In this document: positions 36,783-45,045 of the stretch, one piece after another
How the letters are laid out: every line of letters starts with the position of its first letter
How positions within the stretch are numbered: position 1 is the stretch's first letter
Assembly: GCF_017798165.1 (NCBI RefSeq)
Contig: NZ_CP059068.1
Coordinates: 1,054,001-1,118,000 of the forward strand
DNA length: 64,000 nt
Reading direction: 5' to 3'
Source of the DNA: Rhodoferax sp. AJA081-3
GTDB lineage: Bacteria > Pseudomonadota > Gammaproteobacteria > Burkholderiales > Burkholderiaceae_C
Translations under genes and position numbers: made by a program
Notes under the pieces: model-generated
What the model saw: the letters and a program-made list of their open reading frames with translations, nothing else
Databases searched by the model: none
Told to the model about the DNA's origin: nothing

Positions 36783-38476
36783 TCCGCGGATCCAAAAATA
36801 ATGCGACCACTTGCATGTGGGCCTGCAGCCGAATGCAACGCGAAGCTCAGCCGCCCGCGTTCAGCCTCAAACTGAATAGCCATTTCAATCGGTACACCCG
36901 GCTTGATGACTTGCTGAAATTTGACAGCTTCCATGCGCAGAAAATTAGGCGGCAACTCAAAGTACTCTCGCCCGAACAACACAACCCAATCCAACTGGAC
37001 AACCCCCGGGAGAATCGGAGCACCCGTGAAATGGCCGTCGAAATAAGGCGACTCCGGCCTGAGCTCGATTTGCAGCGATACCGTGTCCGCGGAACGCGTC
37101 AATAAACGAGTATGGGGGCGTCTGGAATCAAACAAGGCCAAAAGATCGGCTTCCGTTGTTTTGCCCTGTGCGTTGACAGGTAGCGCCGAAACATACCGCC
37201 ACCGCCGCGGCAAAACACTGGGCTCGATGACCCGTTCTAGTGCCGCGCGCAAGCGCGCGTTAAGTGACTGTTTGCCGCCCTGCTCAAATACAGACCAGCC
37301 CGCATTGCTCGGCACGGCAGCAACGATCAGCTGCGTACGTTGCCCGATCTGTACCAACACGCGAACTTCATCAACCAGCCCAGTGCGCAGTAGTTCCTGC
37401 TCTACTGCATTCAGTGAAACACGCTTCTCTTCAATTTTGAAGACACGGTCAGAACGACCCAGCAACTCGAATCCGCCCTGGACCACGCGCACACGGTCTG
37501 ACATCGTCTGCCAACCCGCAGAGTCAGTGTGTGCCGAGCGAACCTGCAAGGCGTCATCATCAAACCTGATCTCTACGCCAGGCAGCACTTGCCACGCGAA
37601 TATTCCATCCGGTTGCCGTTGGCGCCAAGCCACTCCACCAGTCTCAGAACTTCCGTAGACCTCGATGGGAGTTTGCCCCAGCAACCGCAGGCACACAGGC
37701 AAGGCTTCATCTGGTAGAGGGCCTCCAGAGGAGAAAACTGCACACAAATTTTGCTGTACCTGGCTCCAAGGCAACTGGTCAGGCAACCGTTTTAAGTGCG
37801 CAGGACTGGCAATCAGTGCGCGGACGCCACTTTGGGCCAGTTCAGTTGCAATGTCTTCTGCAAATACCAGGCGCTGGGCGGAAAAAGGGCGACCAGTCGC
37901 CAGCGGCAGCAATACGGCAAACAAGAGTCCGTAAATGTGTTGATGAGAAACCGTAGCGCAAATGCATGCATCACCAAGCCGGTTGTCAAAACATTGTGCC
38001 AATGCACTGACTTCATCAAAAAGCTGGGACAGGCGCTTGCGAATGGCTACGGGTGGTCCGCTGGATCCAGAGGTGTACACCACCAGTGCTGGGCACAGCC
38101 TGTCCAGTGTTTGCCAAGCCGGAATAGCACCATCAGTGATCGGCTGGACACACAAGACACCCGAAATGTCGCCGGCAAAACCATCAACCAAGGACTCCGA
38201 CTGCAAACCCGCAACATTGGCAGGTAAAGCATCCGCCAGTAAGAACACCGTCTTATTGGCATGCCAAGCGCCCAACAGTGCCGTCGCAAAAGCGTAGGTG
38301 TCTTGAAAATAGAGTGCAAAGCGAGTGCCACTATGCATTGCAAACGCCCGATGCCAGGCGGCAACATCCCGCTCGAAAGTTGAGAAACTCAAGCGGATAG
38401 GCCCGCGCAATGCGACGGGATGGTCAACCGCCCGCCCGAGGCGCATCAACTCGGCGATGTCCAAGAACTCAGGCAT
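36779..38476 (-). CDS. Aryl-acid AMP-ligase fused to an ApeI-like dehydratase domain
   Basis: The 565-residue protein joins two functions. Residues 1 to about 450 form an AMP-forming synthetase with a slightly altered P-loop VVYTSGSSGPPVAI, EVYGSSETGG, GRSDRVFKIEEKRVS and a C-terminal Lys in NAQGKTTEA; it should activate the cinnamate-type starter and load a carrier protein. Residues about 465-565 form a FabZ/ApeI-like hotdog domain with SPYFDGHFTGAPILPGVVQL, the expected partner of ApeP. In several APE clusters these are separate genes. The gene overlaps its neighbours by 4 and 8 bases. Confidence 0.88.
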   Translation of the reverse strand: MPEFLDIAELMRLGRAVDHPVALRGPIRLSFSTFERDVAAWHRAFAMHSGTRFALYFQDTYAFATALLGAWHANKTVFLLADALPANVAGLQSESLVDGFAGDISGVLCVQPITDGAIPAWQTLDRLCPALVVYTSGSSGPPVAIRKRLSQLFDEVSALAQCFDNRLGDACICATVSHQHIYGLLFAVLLPLATGRPFSAQRLVFAEDIATELAQSGVRALIASPAHLKRLPDQLPWSQVQQNLCAVFSSGGPLPDEALPVCLRLLGQTPIEVYGSSETGGVAWRQRQPDGIFAWQVLPGVEIRFDDDALQVRSAHTDSAGWQTMSDRVRVVQGGFELLGRSDRVFKIEEKRVSLNAVEQELLRTGLVDEVRVLVQIGQRTQLIVAAVPSNAGWSVFEQGGKQSLNARLRAALERVIEPSVLPRRWRYVSALPVNAQGKTTEADLLALFDSRRPHTRLLTRSADTVSLQIELRPESPYFDGHFTGAPILPGVVQLDWVVLFGREYFELPPNFLRMEAVKFQQVIKPGVPIEMAIQFEAERGRLSFALHSAAGPHASGRIIFGSAE

Positions 38477-39014
38477 CGTGAGCCTTCGCCTTTACCCGCT
38501 TGCGAATCAACCATTCACCGACAAACAACAAGCCCATCAATGCGTAGCTAATCACGCCGTTGTACAACGCCCACCCGGCGTCCGAAGCAAACAAAGCCGT
38601 CAACAAGGAAACACTGCCATTGACGATGAAAAAACCACACCAAACTTGCGTGACGCGCCGTGTGTAGGCCACACCAGCCGCGGGTAAATCCGGTTCTTGC
38701 AGGCGTGCCAAGCGTTCGATCACGGTTGGTGGATACACCAAGCTGATGGAAAAAACGCACAGTAAAGTCGCACTGACAAGTAGCGGATACAGCTTGAGCG
38801 GCATCGCATGATTGCCCCAAAAGCTGAGCGCAGCCAACACAAGGGCGCCACCTGCCGCCGCCAACCACACACGCTCGCGACCAAATGCTGCGCGCATCAA
38901 GGCAATAAAGACCAACAACAACGCCAGCCAGCGCGGTTCGACCTCATGCCCTAGGCCAAAATAAACCAGCACTGGGTAGGCCAATGTCAAAAGCGTAAGC
39001 CCGAAAGTCCGCAT
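38469..39014 (-). CDS. COG4648-type membrane protein of the APE cluster
   Basis: The 181-residue protein has about six hydrophobic segments and no signal peptide. Similar proteins are constant members of APE operons between the carrier proteins and the ligase. No enzymatic motif is visible and its function is unknown. It starts 9 bases after the stop of the carrier gene and overlaps the ligase gene by 8 bases. Confidence 0.8.
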   Translation of the reverse strand: MRTFGLTLLTLAYPVLVYFGLGHEVEPRWLALLLVFIALMRAAFGRERVWLAAAGGALVLAALSFWGNHAMPLKLYPLLVSATLLCVFSISLVYPPTVIERLARLQEPDLPAAGVAYTRRVTQVWCGFFIVNGSVSLLTALFASDAGWALYNGVISYALMGLLFVGEWLIRKRVKAKAHDA

Positions 39015-39023
39015 TGGGATGGA

Positions 39024-39281
39024 TCAGGCGGGAGACGCACTATCTAGCAAACTATGCACAGCATCCACTACATCCTGGATGGTCCGAACCAATTTGAAGG
39101 CGTCGGGTTGCATCCGTTTTCCCACAATGGGTTTTAGTTTCACCAACAGGTCCACCGCGTCGATACTGTCGATATCCAGATCTTCGTACAGGCGCGATTC
39201 AGGTTTGATGTTCGCAGCTTCGATATCAAAAGTTTCGTGGAGTATGGCGACTAAATGGTCAAATAATTCTTGCTTGGTCAT
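39024..39281 (-). CDS. Acyl carrier protein 1 of the APE cluster
   Basis: The 85-residue carrier protein has the phosphopantetheine site Ser39 in LDIDSIDAVDLLVKL. It would carry the starter or the growing polyene. The second carrier gene lies 52 bases upstream. Two carriers are usual in APE systems (ApeE/ApeF). Confidence 0.93.
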   Translation of the reverse strand: MTKQELFDHLVAILHETFDIEAANIKPESRLYEDLDIDSIDAVDLLVKLKPIVGKRMQPDAFKLVRTIQDVVDAVHSLLDSASPA

Positions 39282-39333
39282 GGTTGGCTACCTAATGCGA
39301 TGAACAGCACCGTCATAATGTTCGTAGTTATAT

Positions 39334-39594
39334 TTACTTGGTTCTGGCAGCGTCAACAAATGCTGCCAACGCGCGCACGCTGGAAAAGTGACGCCGCGTT
39401 TCCTGGGCATCGCCGGACATAGCCACGCCATAACGCTTTTGAAGAGCCAAACCAAGCTCCAGCGCATCGATAGAGTCCAGACCTAATCCATCGACGAACA
39501 ACGCGGCGTCTGGGTCAATATCGGTGGGACTGACATCTTCCAAGTTCAATGACTCAATGACGAGCGCAGTAATTTCTTGTTCAAGTGCCTGCAT
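39334..39594 (-). CDS. Acyl carrier protein 2 of the APE cluster
   Basis: The 86-residue carrier protein has Ser41 in LGLDSIDALELGLAL as the modification site. It overlaps the acyltransferase gene by 14 bases. The gap to carrier 1 is the widest in this part of the operon. Confidence 0.92.
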   Translation of the reverse strand: MQALEQEITALVIESLNLEDVSPTDIDPDAALFVDGLGLDSIDALELGLALQKRYGVAMSGDAQETRRHFSSVRALAAFVDAARTK

Positions 39595-40363
39595 GTGTCA
39601 AGACCTCCGTAGAAAAATAGTGTTGGAGATGATGCGTCAGGCGACGTGCCGCAATAGCGACCTCACCTTCAGCGCGTTCAATAAATGGCGCAACTGCTAT
39701 CGGATCGTGCACGGTAATGGTGAACTGCATGCGCTGACGTGGCACCTTCCACCACGGCAGTCCCTTTGTCAAACTTAGCGGCACACAACGGATGGTTACG
39801 GGGGTGATGTCACAGGCGCCGCGTACCGCAATGTTCGCAGCGCCACGCTGCAAAGTCATCACGCCACCAACGGGGGTACGAGTCCCTTCAGGAAAAATGA
39901 CCAGGCTGTTTCCCATCTTGACCGATGCAATACAGTCTTGGACCAGATCCGCACCGACGTCGTTGCAGATGTAATTCGTGGCCCGCACTGGCCCCCGTGT
40001 AAAGGGATTTCGCGCCAAACTTGATTTGACTACGCAATCCGCATTGGGAAGCAGTGAGATCAGGAACACTACATCAATCAGTGTTGGATGGTTGGCTAGC
40101 ACCAACTGCCCGCCACGACCCAGTTTTTCGAGACCTTCAATGCGGTAGCGCAGAATCCCCAGTGCACGCATCAATCCGATAAATGCACGAAACGCGTAGT
40201 GAATGGTCAACCTCGCGTATTTGATGCGGTGCCCGCGGTCCCATACAAAAAAAGCAAGAAAAGGAAAGGCAACCACGCGCAGAGCCACGCCACCGAGACC
40301 GAACACACTAAAGGCAATCGCCGTCGCAACCACGCGCCAGCATTGGTCTATTCGTTCAAGCAT
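39581..40363 (-). CDS. PlsC-like acyltransferase of the APE cluster
   Basis: The 260-residue protein has two N-terminal membrane segments and the PlsC motifs: HX4D in LANHPTLIDVVFL and FPEGTRTPVGG. It probably acylates a lysolipid-like acceptor in building the pigment anchor. The ATG at 40363 overlaps the upstream gene by 8 bases; the longer frame has no family similarity. Confidence 0.88.
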   Translation of the reverse strand: MLERIDQCWRVVATAIAFSVFGLGGVALRVVAFPFLAFFVWDRGHRIKYARLTIHYAFRAFIGLMRALGILRYRIEGLEKLGRGGQLVLANHPTLIDVVFLISLLPNADCVVKSSLARNPFTRGPVRATNYICNDVGADLVQDCIASVKMGNSLVIFPEGTRTPVGGVMTLQRGAANIAVRGACDITPVTIRCVPLSLTKGLPWWKVPRQRMQFTITVHDPIAVAPFIERAEGEVAIAARRLTHHLQHYFSTEVLTHAGT

Positions 40364-41096
40364 GGCGACTCCATACCCAGCGTCGGGCTCCCACCGCGTG
40401 AACGTATTGGCTGTCACCATCCGAGACGAGGAATTTGAGCGCAGCCAGATCAGAGGGCAACGCCGTTGGTTCGTCGCGGTCTCCCAATCGATCAACAGTT
40501 GGGCCGGCCTGCAAACTGCAGCCACCGGACTCTACCAAACGGATGCGATACGCCATCGCACGCGCAAACTCAGGGCGGTCCTGGAAAACATCATAGGGCG
40601 CGGGCATGGGTTCGTCGTAGTACACCAACAAGACCTCGGACTCACCGTCGACCAGTTGTCCAATCGCTTCGACAAAGGCCGCCTCGATCGTTTCCTCCCC
40701 GGCTGCAACCGCTGTGTATGGCCCCGTATGCGCAGTAGCAATGGAGTACAAAGCGCCGATCGCATTGTGAACGGACATACTAAATGCTGCAGGCGAGAGC
40801 GGCTCTCCTATCGCAAGCTGATGCAGCAGCTGAAGTGAGCGGCTGATGTCGCCACGACGCGAGGCGAACACTATGGGGCAGGGGTGGGCCTCGCCCTGCC
40901 CCCAGTACGTTGCTTGTAGCGCGACTCGCCCAAGTCGTTCCACTCTGCGACGGATCATCGCCGGCATTTCGAGCAGCGCCGGTTCATCCTGAAAAAGTAT
41001 TGTGTGTGGCTGGCGCAGCCATGCCCGCCAAGCCGCTTGGTCGCACAGCCCAGGGGCCCAAGCAGCCCAACGTTCAACAAAAAACTGAACAGTCAT
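40356..41096 (-). CDS. Chain-length-factor-like ketosynthase protein
   Basis: The 246-residue protein resembles the N-terminal half of ketosynthases (ketoacyl-synt_2 type) with FSMSVHNAIGALYSIATAHTG but lacks the active-site Cys and the two His, so it cannot condense by itself. Such proteins in APE operons are annotated as beta-ketoacyl synthase chain length factors. It is the first gene of the operon. Confidence 0.85.
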   Translation of the reverse strand: MTVQFFVERWAAWAPGLCDQAAWRAWLRQPHTILFQDEPALLEMPAMIRRRVERLGRVALQATYWGQGEAHPCPIVFASRRGDISRSLQLLHQLAIGEPLSPAAFSMSVHNAIGALYSIATAHTGPYTAVAAGEETIEAAFVEAIGQLVDGESEVLLVYYDEPMPAPYDVFQDRPEFARAMAYRIRLVESGGCSLQAGPTVDRLGDRDEPTALPSDLAALKFLVSDGDSQYVHAVGARRWVWSRHA

Positions 41097-41175
41097 AGTT
41101 CGCGCGAATTTTGAAATATATAGTTAGCGCGAAGAAATTGCGACCCAATGGAGTGATCTAGCTTACAACCACCTC
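41097..41175 (-). promoter_or_regulatory. Probable promoter region of the APE operon
   Basis: The AT-rich stretch TATATATTT ahead of the first APE gene is framed by an inverted pair TTCGCGC (41099-41105) and GCGCGAA (41127-41133). A promoter is required here because the next gene upstream is tRNA-Pro with its own terminator. The -35 box is not clear. Confidence 0.4.
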
Positions 41176-41334
41176 CCGTGGTGTCAAATGCCTACCAGAC
41201 GAAGGGGTATTCTAACAAATGACTGTTGCGTGAAGCACTGAGATTCAACCGCACTGGCGGTAGGTCAGAGTCGCACAAAAAAGGGACTGACACAAGCGTG
41301 CCTATCCACAAAACTGCGAGCTTGGCCAAGAAAC

Positions 41335-41370
41335 GAAAAAGGCCCCAGAGTCTCACAACTTCGGGGCCTG
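41335..41370 (-). terminator. Rho-independent terminator of tRNA-Pro
   Basis: On the minus strand AGGCCCC and GGGGCCT flank a 16-base loop and are followed by TTTTT, 14 bases after the tRNA-Pro 3' end. It insulates the APE operon from tRNA transcription. Confidence 0.8.
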
Positions 41371-41383
41371 TCTCTTGCAATAG

Positions 41384-41460
41384 TGGTCGGCGTACAAGGA
41401 TTCGAACCTTGGACCCCCTGCTCCCAAAGCAGGTGCGCTACCAGGCTGCGCTACACGCCG
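41384..41460 (-). tRNA. tRNA-Pro (anticodon UGG)
   Basis: A 77-nt cloverleaf with acceptor stem CGGCGTG/TACGCCG, anticodon stem CCTGC/GCAGG around TTTGGGA, the T loop TTCGAAT and an encoded CCA. Confidence 0.97.
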
Positions 41461-41546
41461 ACAGCTAGTATTCTAACCGCATCAAAGCCGTGTCTTTTTC
41501 CGCGCAGTAATATATTTCCTATTTCGTTCGGTGTCTACAACATTCC

Positions 41547-42296
41547 ATGCCCAAGCCAACCACTACTTTGCCCTGGCTGGAGCCCGGCGATTCTTTTCCT
41601 GACGTCAATACCGCCTGGGGTCCGGAATCCGAAGCACCGGGTCTGCTGGCTGCCGGTGGTGATTTAACTACCAATAGCCTGCTCAACGCCTATGCCAGCG
41701 GGATTTTTCCGTGGTTTAGCGAGGGGCAGCCCCACCTGTGGTGGAGCCCCGATCCGCGCATGGTCTTGCAAGTGGCCAACTTCCAACTCCACCGCTCCCT
41801 GCGCAAAACACTCACACGGTTCGTCAAAACGGCACAGTGTGAGATTCGGTTTGACACCGCGTTTGCGGAAGTCATCAGCAACTGCGCGCAGGTTTCGCGC
41901 CGTGGCCAGCCGGGAACCTGGATACTGCCACCTATGGTCGAGGCCTACATCCGTTTGCATGCAGCGGGGCACGCCCACAGTGTGGAAACCTGGGTGGGCC
42001 GTAATTTGGTGGGGGGGCTGTACTGTGTCGCCCTCGGAAAGTCGGTTTTTGGAGAATCCATGTTCACCCAAGTACCCGATGCCTCGAAGATCGCACTGGC
42101 GGCCTTGGTGGGGTTTTGTCGCCACCAAGGTGTTGAACTGATCGATTGCCAGCAAAACACGGCACATTTGGCTTCCCTGGGCGCTGCCGAAATGCCAAGG
42201 AGTCGCTTTTTGTCACACATCCGCCGGACACAGTCTGCAGCCGAACTGGAATGGCGCTTCACACCCCTATACTGGAATCACATTTTGTCTGCCTGA
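41547..42296 (+). CDS. aat: Leucyl/phenylalanyl-tRNA--protein transferase
   Basis: The 249-residue enzyme adds Leu or Phe to proteins with N-terminal Lys or Arg, marking them for ClpAP in the N-end rule. Signature blocks are [29 protein letters not shown] and [19 protein letters not shown]. It is followed after 10 bases by bpt, a common pairing in proteobacteria. Confidence 0.97.
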   Translation: MPKPTTTLPWLEPGDSFPDVNTAWGPESEAPGLLAAGGDLTTNSLLNAYASGIFPWFSEGQPHLWWSPDPRMVLQVANFQLHRSLRKTLTRFVKTAQCEIRFDTAFAEVISNCAQVSRRGQPGTWILPPMVEAYIRLHAAGHAHSVETWVGRNLVGGLYCVALGKSVFGESMFTQVPDASKIALAALVGFCRHQGVELIDCQQNTAHLASLGAAEMPRSRFLSHIRRTQSAAELEWRFTPLYWNHILSA

Positions 42297-42306
42297 TGCC
42301 TCACCT

Positions 42307-43071
42307 GTGACAGACCTTAAAGACTTTCCGCTACAGGCGCTGCAGTTTTACGCAACGGCGCCCTACGAATGCAGTTACCTGCCAGATCGGCAGGCACGCT
42401 CGCAGGTGGCCACACCCAGCCATCTGATCAACAACTCCACCTACTCTGAGTTGGTAAGCAAAGGGTTTCGGCGCAGCGGCATGTTCACCTACCGCCCCTA
42501 CTGTGACGGCTGCCAGGCCTGCACACCCTTGCGCGTCATTGCGAATGACTTCAAGCCCAATCGCAGCCAACGCCGCGCCTGGAATCGCCACCAAGGCCTG
42601 CAAGCGCGAGTGCTCAAGTTGGGCTTTGTGCCGGAACACTATGCCCTGTACCTGCGCTATCAAAATAGCCGCCACGCGGGCGGTGGCATGGATGAAGACA
42701 GTGTGGACCAGTACACGCAGTTTTTGCTGCAGAGCCGGGTCAACTCCCGGCTGGTCGAATTCAGGGAGGCCCAGGCCGATGGATCACCCGGCCCCCTCAA
42801 GATGGTGTCCATTCTTGACGTGCTGGACGATGGTTTGTCGGCGGTTTATACATTTTTTGAGCCAGACGAGGCTGCCAGTTTCGGCACATTTAATGTGCTC
42901 TGGCAAATCCAACAGGCGCGCCAATTGGGACTTGCGTTTGTGTACCTGGGCTATTGGATACAAGACAGCCCAAAAATGAACTACAAGGCGCGGTTTGCGC
43001 CCATGCAGATTCTGGTGGACGGCCAATGGTGTCAATACGATGCGATGCCGCGCGATAAGATAGAAGACTAA
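42307..43071 (+). CDS. bpt: Aspartate/glutamate leucyltransferase (ATE family)
   Basis: The 254-residue transferase adds Leu to N-terminal Asp or Glu. It has the [12 protein letters not shown] cysteine motif and the [18 protein letters not shown] block. It starts with GTG, 10 bases after aat. Confidence 0.95.
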   Translation: MTDLKDFPLQALQFYATAPYECSYLPDRQARSQVATPSHLINNSTYSELVSKGFRRSGMFTYRPYCDGCQACTPLRVIANDFKPNRSQRRAWNRHQGLQARVLKLGFVPEHYALYLRYQNSRHAGGGMDEDSVDQYTQFLLQSRVNSRLVEFREAQADGSPGPLKMVSILDVLDDGLSAVYTFFEPDEAASFGTFNVLWQIQQARQLGLAFVYLGYWIQDSPKMNYKARFAPMQILVDGQWCQYDAMPRDKIED

Positions 43072-43080
43072 GTACCCACC

Positions 43081-43866
43081 ATGACAAAACCCATATCCGA
43101 CATCCCCAGCAAGCCAACGGTCCAGGTCATCGAGCGCATGTTCACGCTCATTGACGTTCTGGCTTCACGCGAAGACTCCATGAGTCTCAAGGACATCAGC
43201 GAGAAAGCCGGCCTGCATCCATCCACCGCGCACCGTATCCTGAACGACTTGGCAACCGGCCGTTTTGTAGATCGCACACAACCGGGGAGTTATCGCCTCG
43301 GGATGCGTTTGCTCGAATTGGGGAACCTGGTCAAAGGGCGGCTGAATGTACGCGACGCGGCCGTGGTGCCTATGCGGGAACTGCACAAGCTGACACAGCA
43401 GCCAGTCAACCTGAGTGTGCGCCAAGGCGACGAAATCGTCTATGTGGAGCGTGCATTCAGTGAAAGGTCGGGCATGCAGGTGGTACGGGCTATCGGTGGG
43501 CGGGCACCCCTGCACCTCACATCGGTAGGCAAGTTATTCCTCGCTGCGGATGACCCCCAGCGCATACGCGCCTATGCCGCACGTACCGGTTTGCAGGGGC
43601 ACACCAAGAACAGCCTCACCCAACTGGAAACCCTGGAAAGGGAATTGTCCAAGGTGCGGCAATATGGCCAAGCCAATGACAACGAAGAGTTGGAGCTGGG
43701 TGTGCGCTGTATGGCAGCAGGTATCTACGACGACCAGGACCGTTTGGTCGCTGGGCTTTCCATTTCAGCGCCTTCTGAACGTATGGAAGACGGTTGGTTG
43801 CCCAAGCTGAAGGAAACGGCGAGACAGATTTCAGAGACGCTGGGACACAAATCAAGCCCAGCTTGA
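43081..43866 (+). CDS. IclR-family transcriptional regulator
   Basis: The 261-residue regulator has an N-terminal winged helix (about 14-75, with KDISEKAGLHPSTAHRILNDL) and an IclR effector domain (about 90-250). The ligand is unknown. It is 9 bases after bpt and may be read with it, which gives no hint of its targets. Confidence 0.92.
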   Translation: MTKPISDIPSKPTVQVIERMFTLIDVLASREDSMSLKDISEKAGLHPSTAHRILNDLATGRFVDRTQPGSYRLGMRLLELGNLVKGRLNVRDAAVVPMRELHKLTQQPVNLSVRQGDEIVYVERAFSERSGMQVVRAIGGRAPLHLTSVGKLFLAADDPQRIRAYAARTGLQGHTKNSLTQLETLERELSKVRQYGQANDNEELELGVRCMAAGIYDDQDRLVAGLSISAPSERMEDGWLPKLKETARQISETLGHKSSPA

Positions 43867-43876
43867 GCGTCAGGAA

Positions 43877-44896
43877 TTAGTTGGCGATGACCTTGGCATC
43901 GGAGGCCAAGCTGGCCACCGGAGTTGTTTTGGCGGTTGGAGTGGACTCCACCCAGCGCTTCACCCGCTCAGCGTCACCCAAACGGCTGAGTTTGCCAGCC
44001 GAGTCCAAAAACACCATGATGAGCTTGCGACCCGCCACTTTGGCCTGCATGACCAAACACTGACCGGCTTCACTGATATACCCGGTCTTTTGCAGACCGA
44101 TGTCCCAGGCCGGATTCTTGACCAGGCGATTGGTATTGTTGTACTGCAGAGTGCGGCTCCCCACTTCGACCTGGTGACCTGTCGAGGTCGACAGTTCACG
44201 CAACGTTGGGTCACCATAGGCAAAACTCACAAGCGTCGCCAGATCACGCGCGCTGGACTGGTTCTTACTCGACAACCCCGTCGGCTCCACATACCGGGTG
44301 TCCATCATTCCCAATGCCTTCGCCCGGGCATTCATCAAACCAACAAATACCGGCATGCCACCGGGATAGCTGCGCCCCAGCGCATTGGCAGCCCGGTTTT
44401 CACTGGACATGAGGGCCAGATGCAACAACTCACCCCGGCTTAACTCGGTACCAACCCGCAAGCGGGAAGAACTGCCTTTTTCCAGGTCCACATCATCCTG
44501 CGTGATGGTGATCATCTCGTCCATCGGCAACTTGGCTTCGCTGACGAGCAGACCGGTCATCAGCTTGGTGATGGATGCAATAGGCAGAACAGCCAGATCG
44601 TTCTTGCGAAAGAGCACTTCCTGCGTGTCCTGGTCTACGACCAAGGCAACACTGGACTTCAAGTCGAGAACATCATGCGCCGCGTGCAGGCCGGCCAATT
44701 GGCCGAAAGAGGGCACTTTTGGAGCCGCAGCTACGCGAAAAGTCGCTTTCTTCCGAACAACCTTCCCTTTTGCAACGGGTTTTTTGTTGTATTTGGCGGT
44801 AACCGACCGGTGTTTGGAAACTTCCGCATGGGCCGATGTAAAAATCAGCGATGAGAATATGGCGAGGACGCCAAAGCGGAAAAGTAGTCTATTCAT
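43877..44896 (-). CDS. pbpG: D-alanyl-D-alanine endopeptidase (PBP7-like)
   Basis: The serine peptidase of family S11 has a signal peptide (cut near TSAHA), a basic linker, and the three penicillin-binding motifs: SITK in PIASITKLMT, SEN in LMSSENRAAN and KTG in LQKTGYISE. Length is 339 residues. It would cleave cross-links in peptidoglycan. The start is the ATG before NRLLFRFG; a TTG further up overlaps the leuA terminator. Confidence 0.92.
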   Translation of the reverse strand: MNRLLFRFGVLAIFSSLIFTSAHAEVSKHRSVTAKYNKKPVAKGKVVRKKATFRVAAAPKVPSFGQLAGLHAAHDVLDLKSSVALVVDQDTQEVLFRKNDLAVLPIASITKLMTGLLVSEAKLPMDEMITITQDDVDLEKGSSSRLRVGTELSRGELLHLALMSSENRAANALGRSYPGGMPVFVGLMNARAKALGMMDTRYVEPTGLSSKNQSSARDLATLVSFAYGDPTLRELSTSTGHQVEVGSRTLQYNNTNRLVKNPAWDIGLQKTGYISEAGQCLVMQAKVAGRKLIMVFLDSAGKLSRLGDAERVKRWVESTPTAKTTPVASLASDAKVIAN

Positions 44897-44969
44897 GTTG
44901 TATCCCAACGGCAGTACCTGGTGAGCGAATAAATCAGTCAATACGATAGGCTGCAGTGGGAGTGTAAAC

Positions 44970-45003
44970 AAAAAAGTCGCGCAAGATCAACTACTTGCGC
45001 GAC
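44970..45003 (-). terminator. Rho-independent terminator of leuA
   Basis: The stem GTCGCGCAAG/CTTGCGCGAC with an 8-base loop is followed on the minus strand by a T run. It lies 42 bases after the leuA stop. Confidence 0.88.
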
Positions 45004-45045
45004 AAACTTCAAGAAATACCTGGCTTATTCGGGCTTACCCTGACT

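Noticed and set aside
41192..41380. Short frame of 62 codons between tRNA-Pro and the APE operon
   Set aside because: It overlaps the tRNA terminator, has no ribosome site and no similarity to a known small protein.
42005..42020. GGGGGGGCTG in aat resembling the repeat core
   Set aside because: It encodes the conserved GGLYCVALG part of the transferase and lacks the other repeat blocks.
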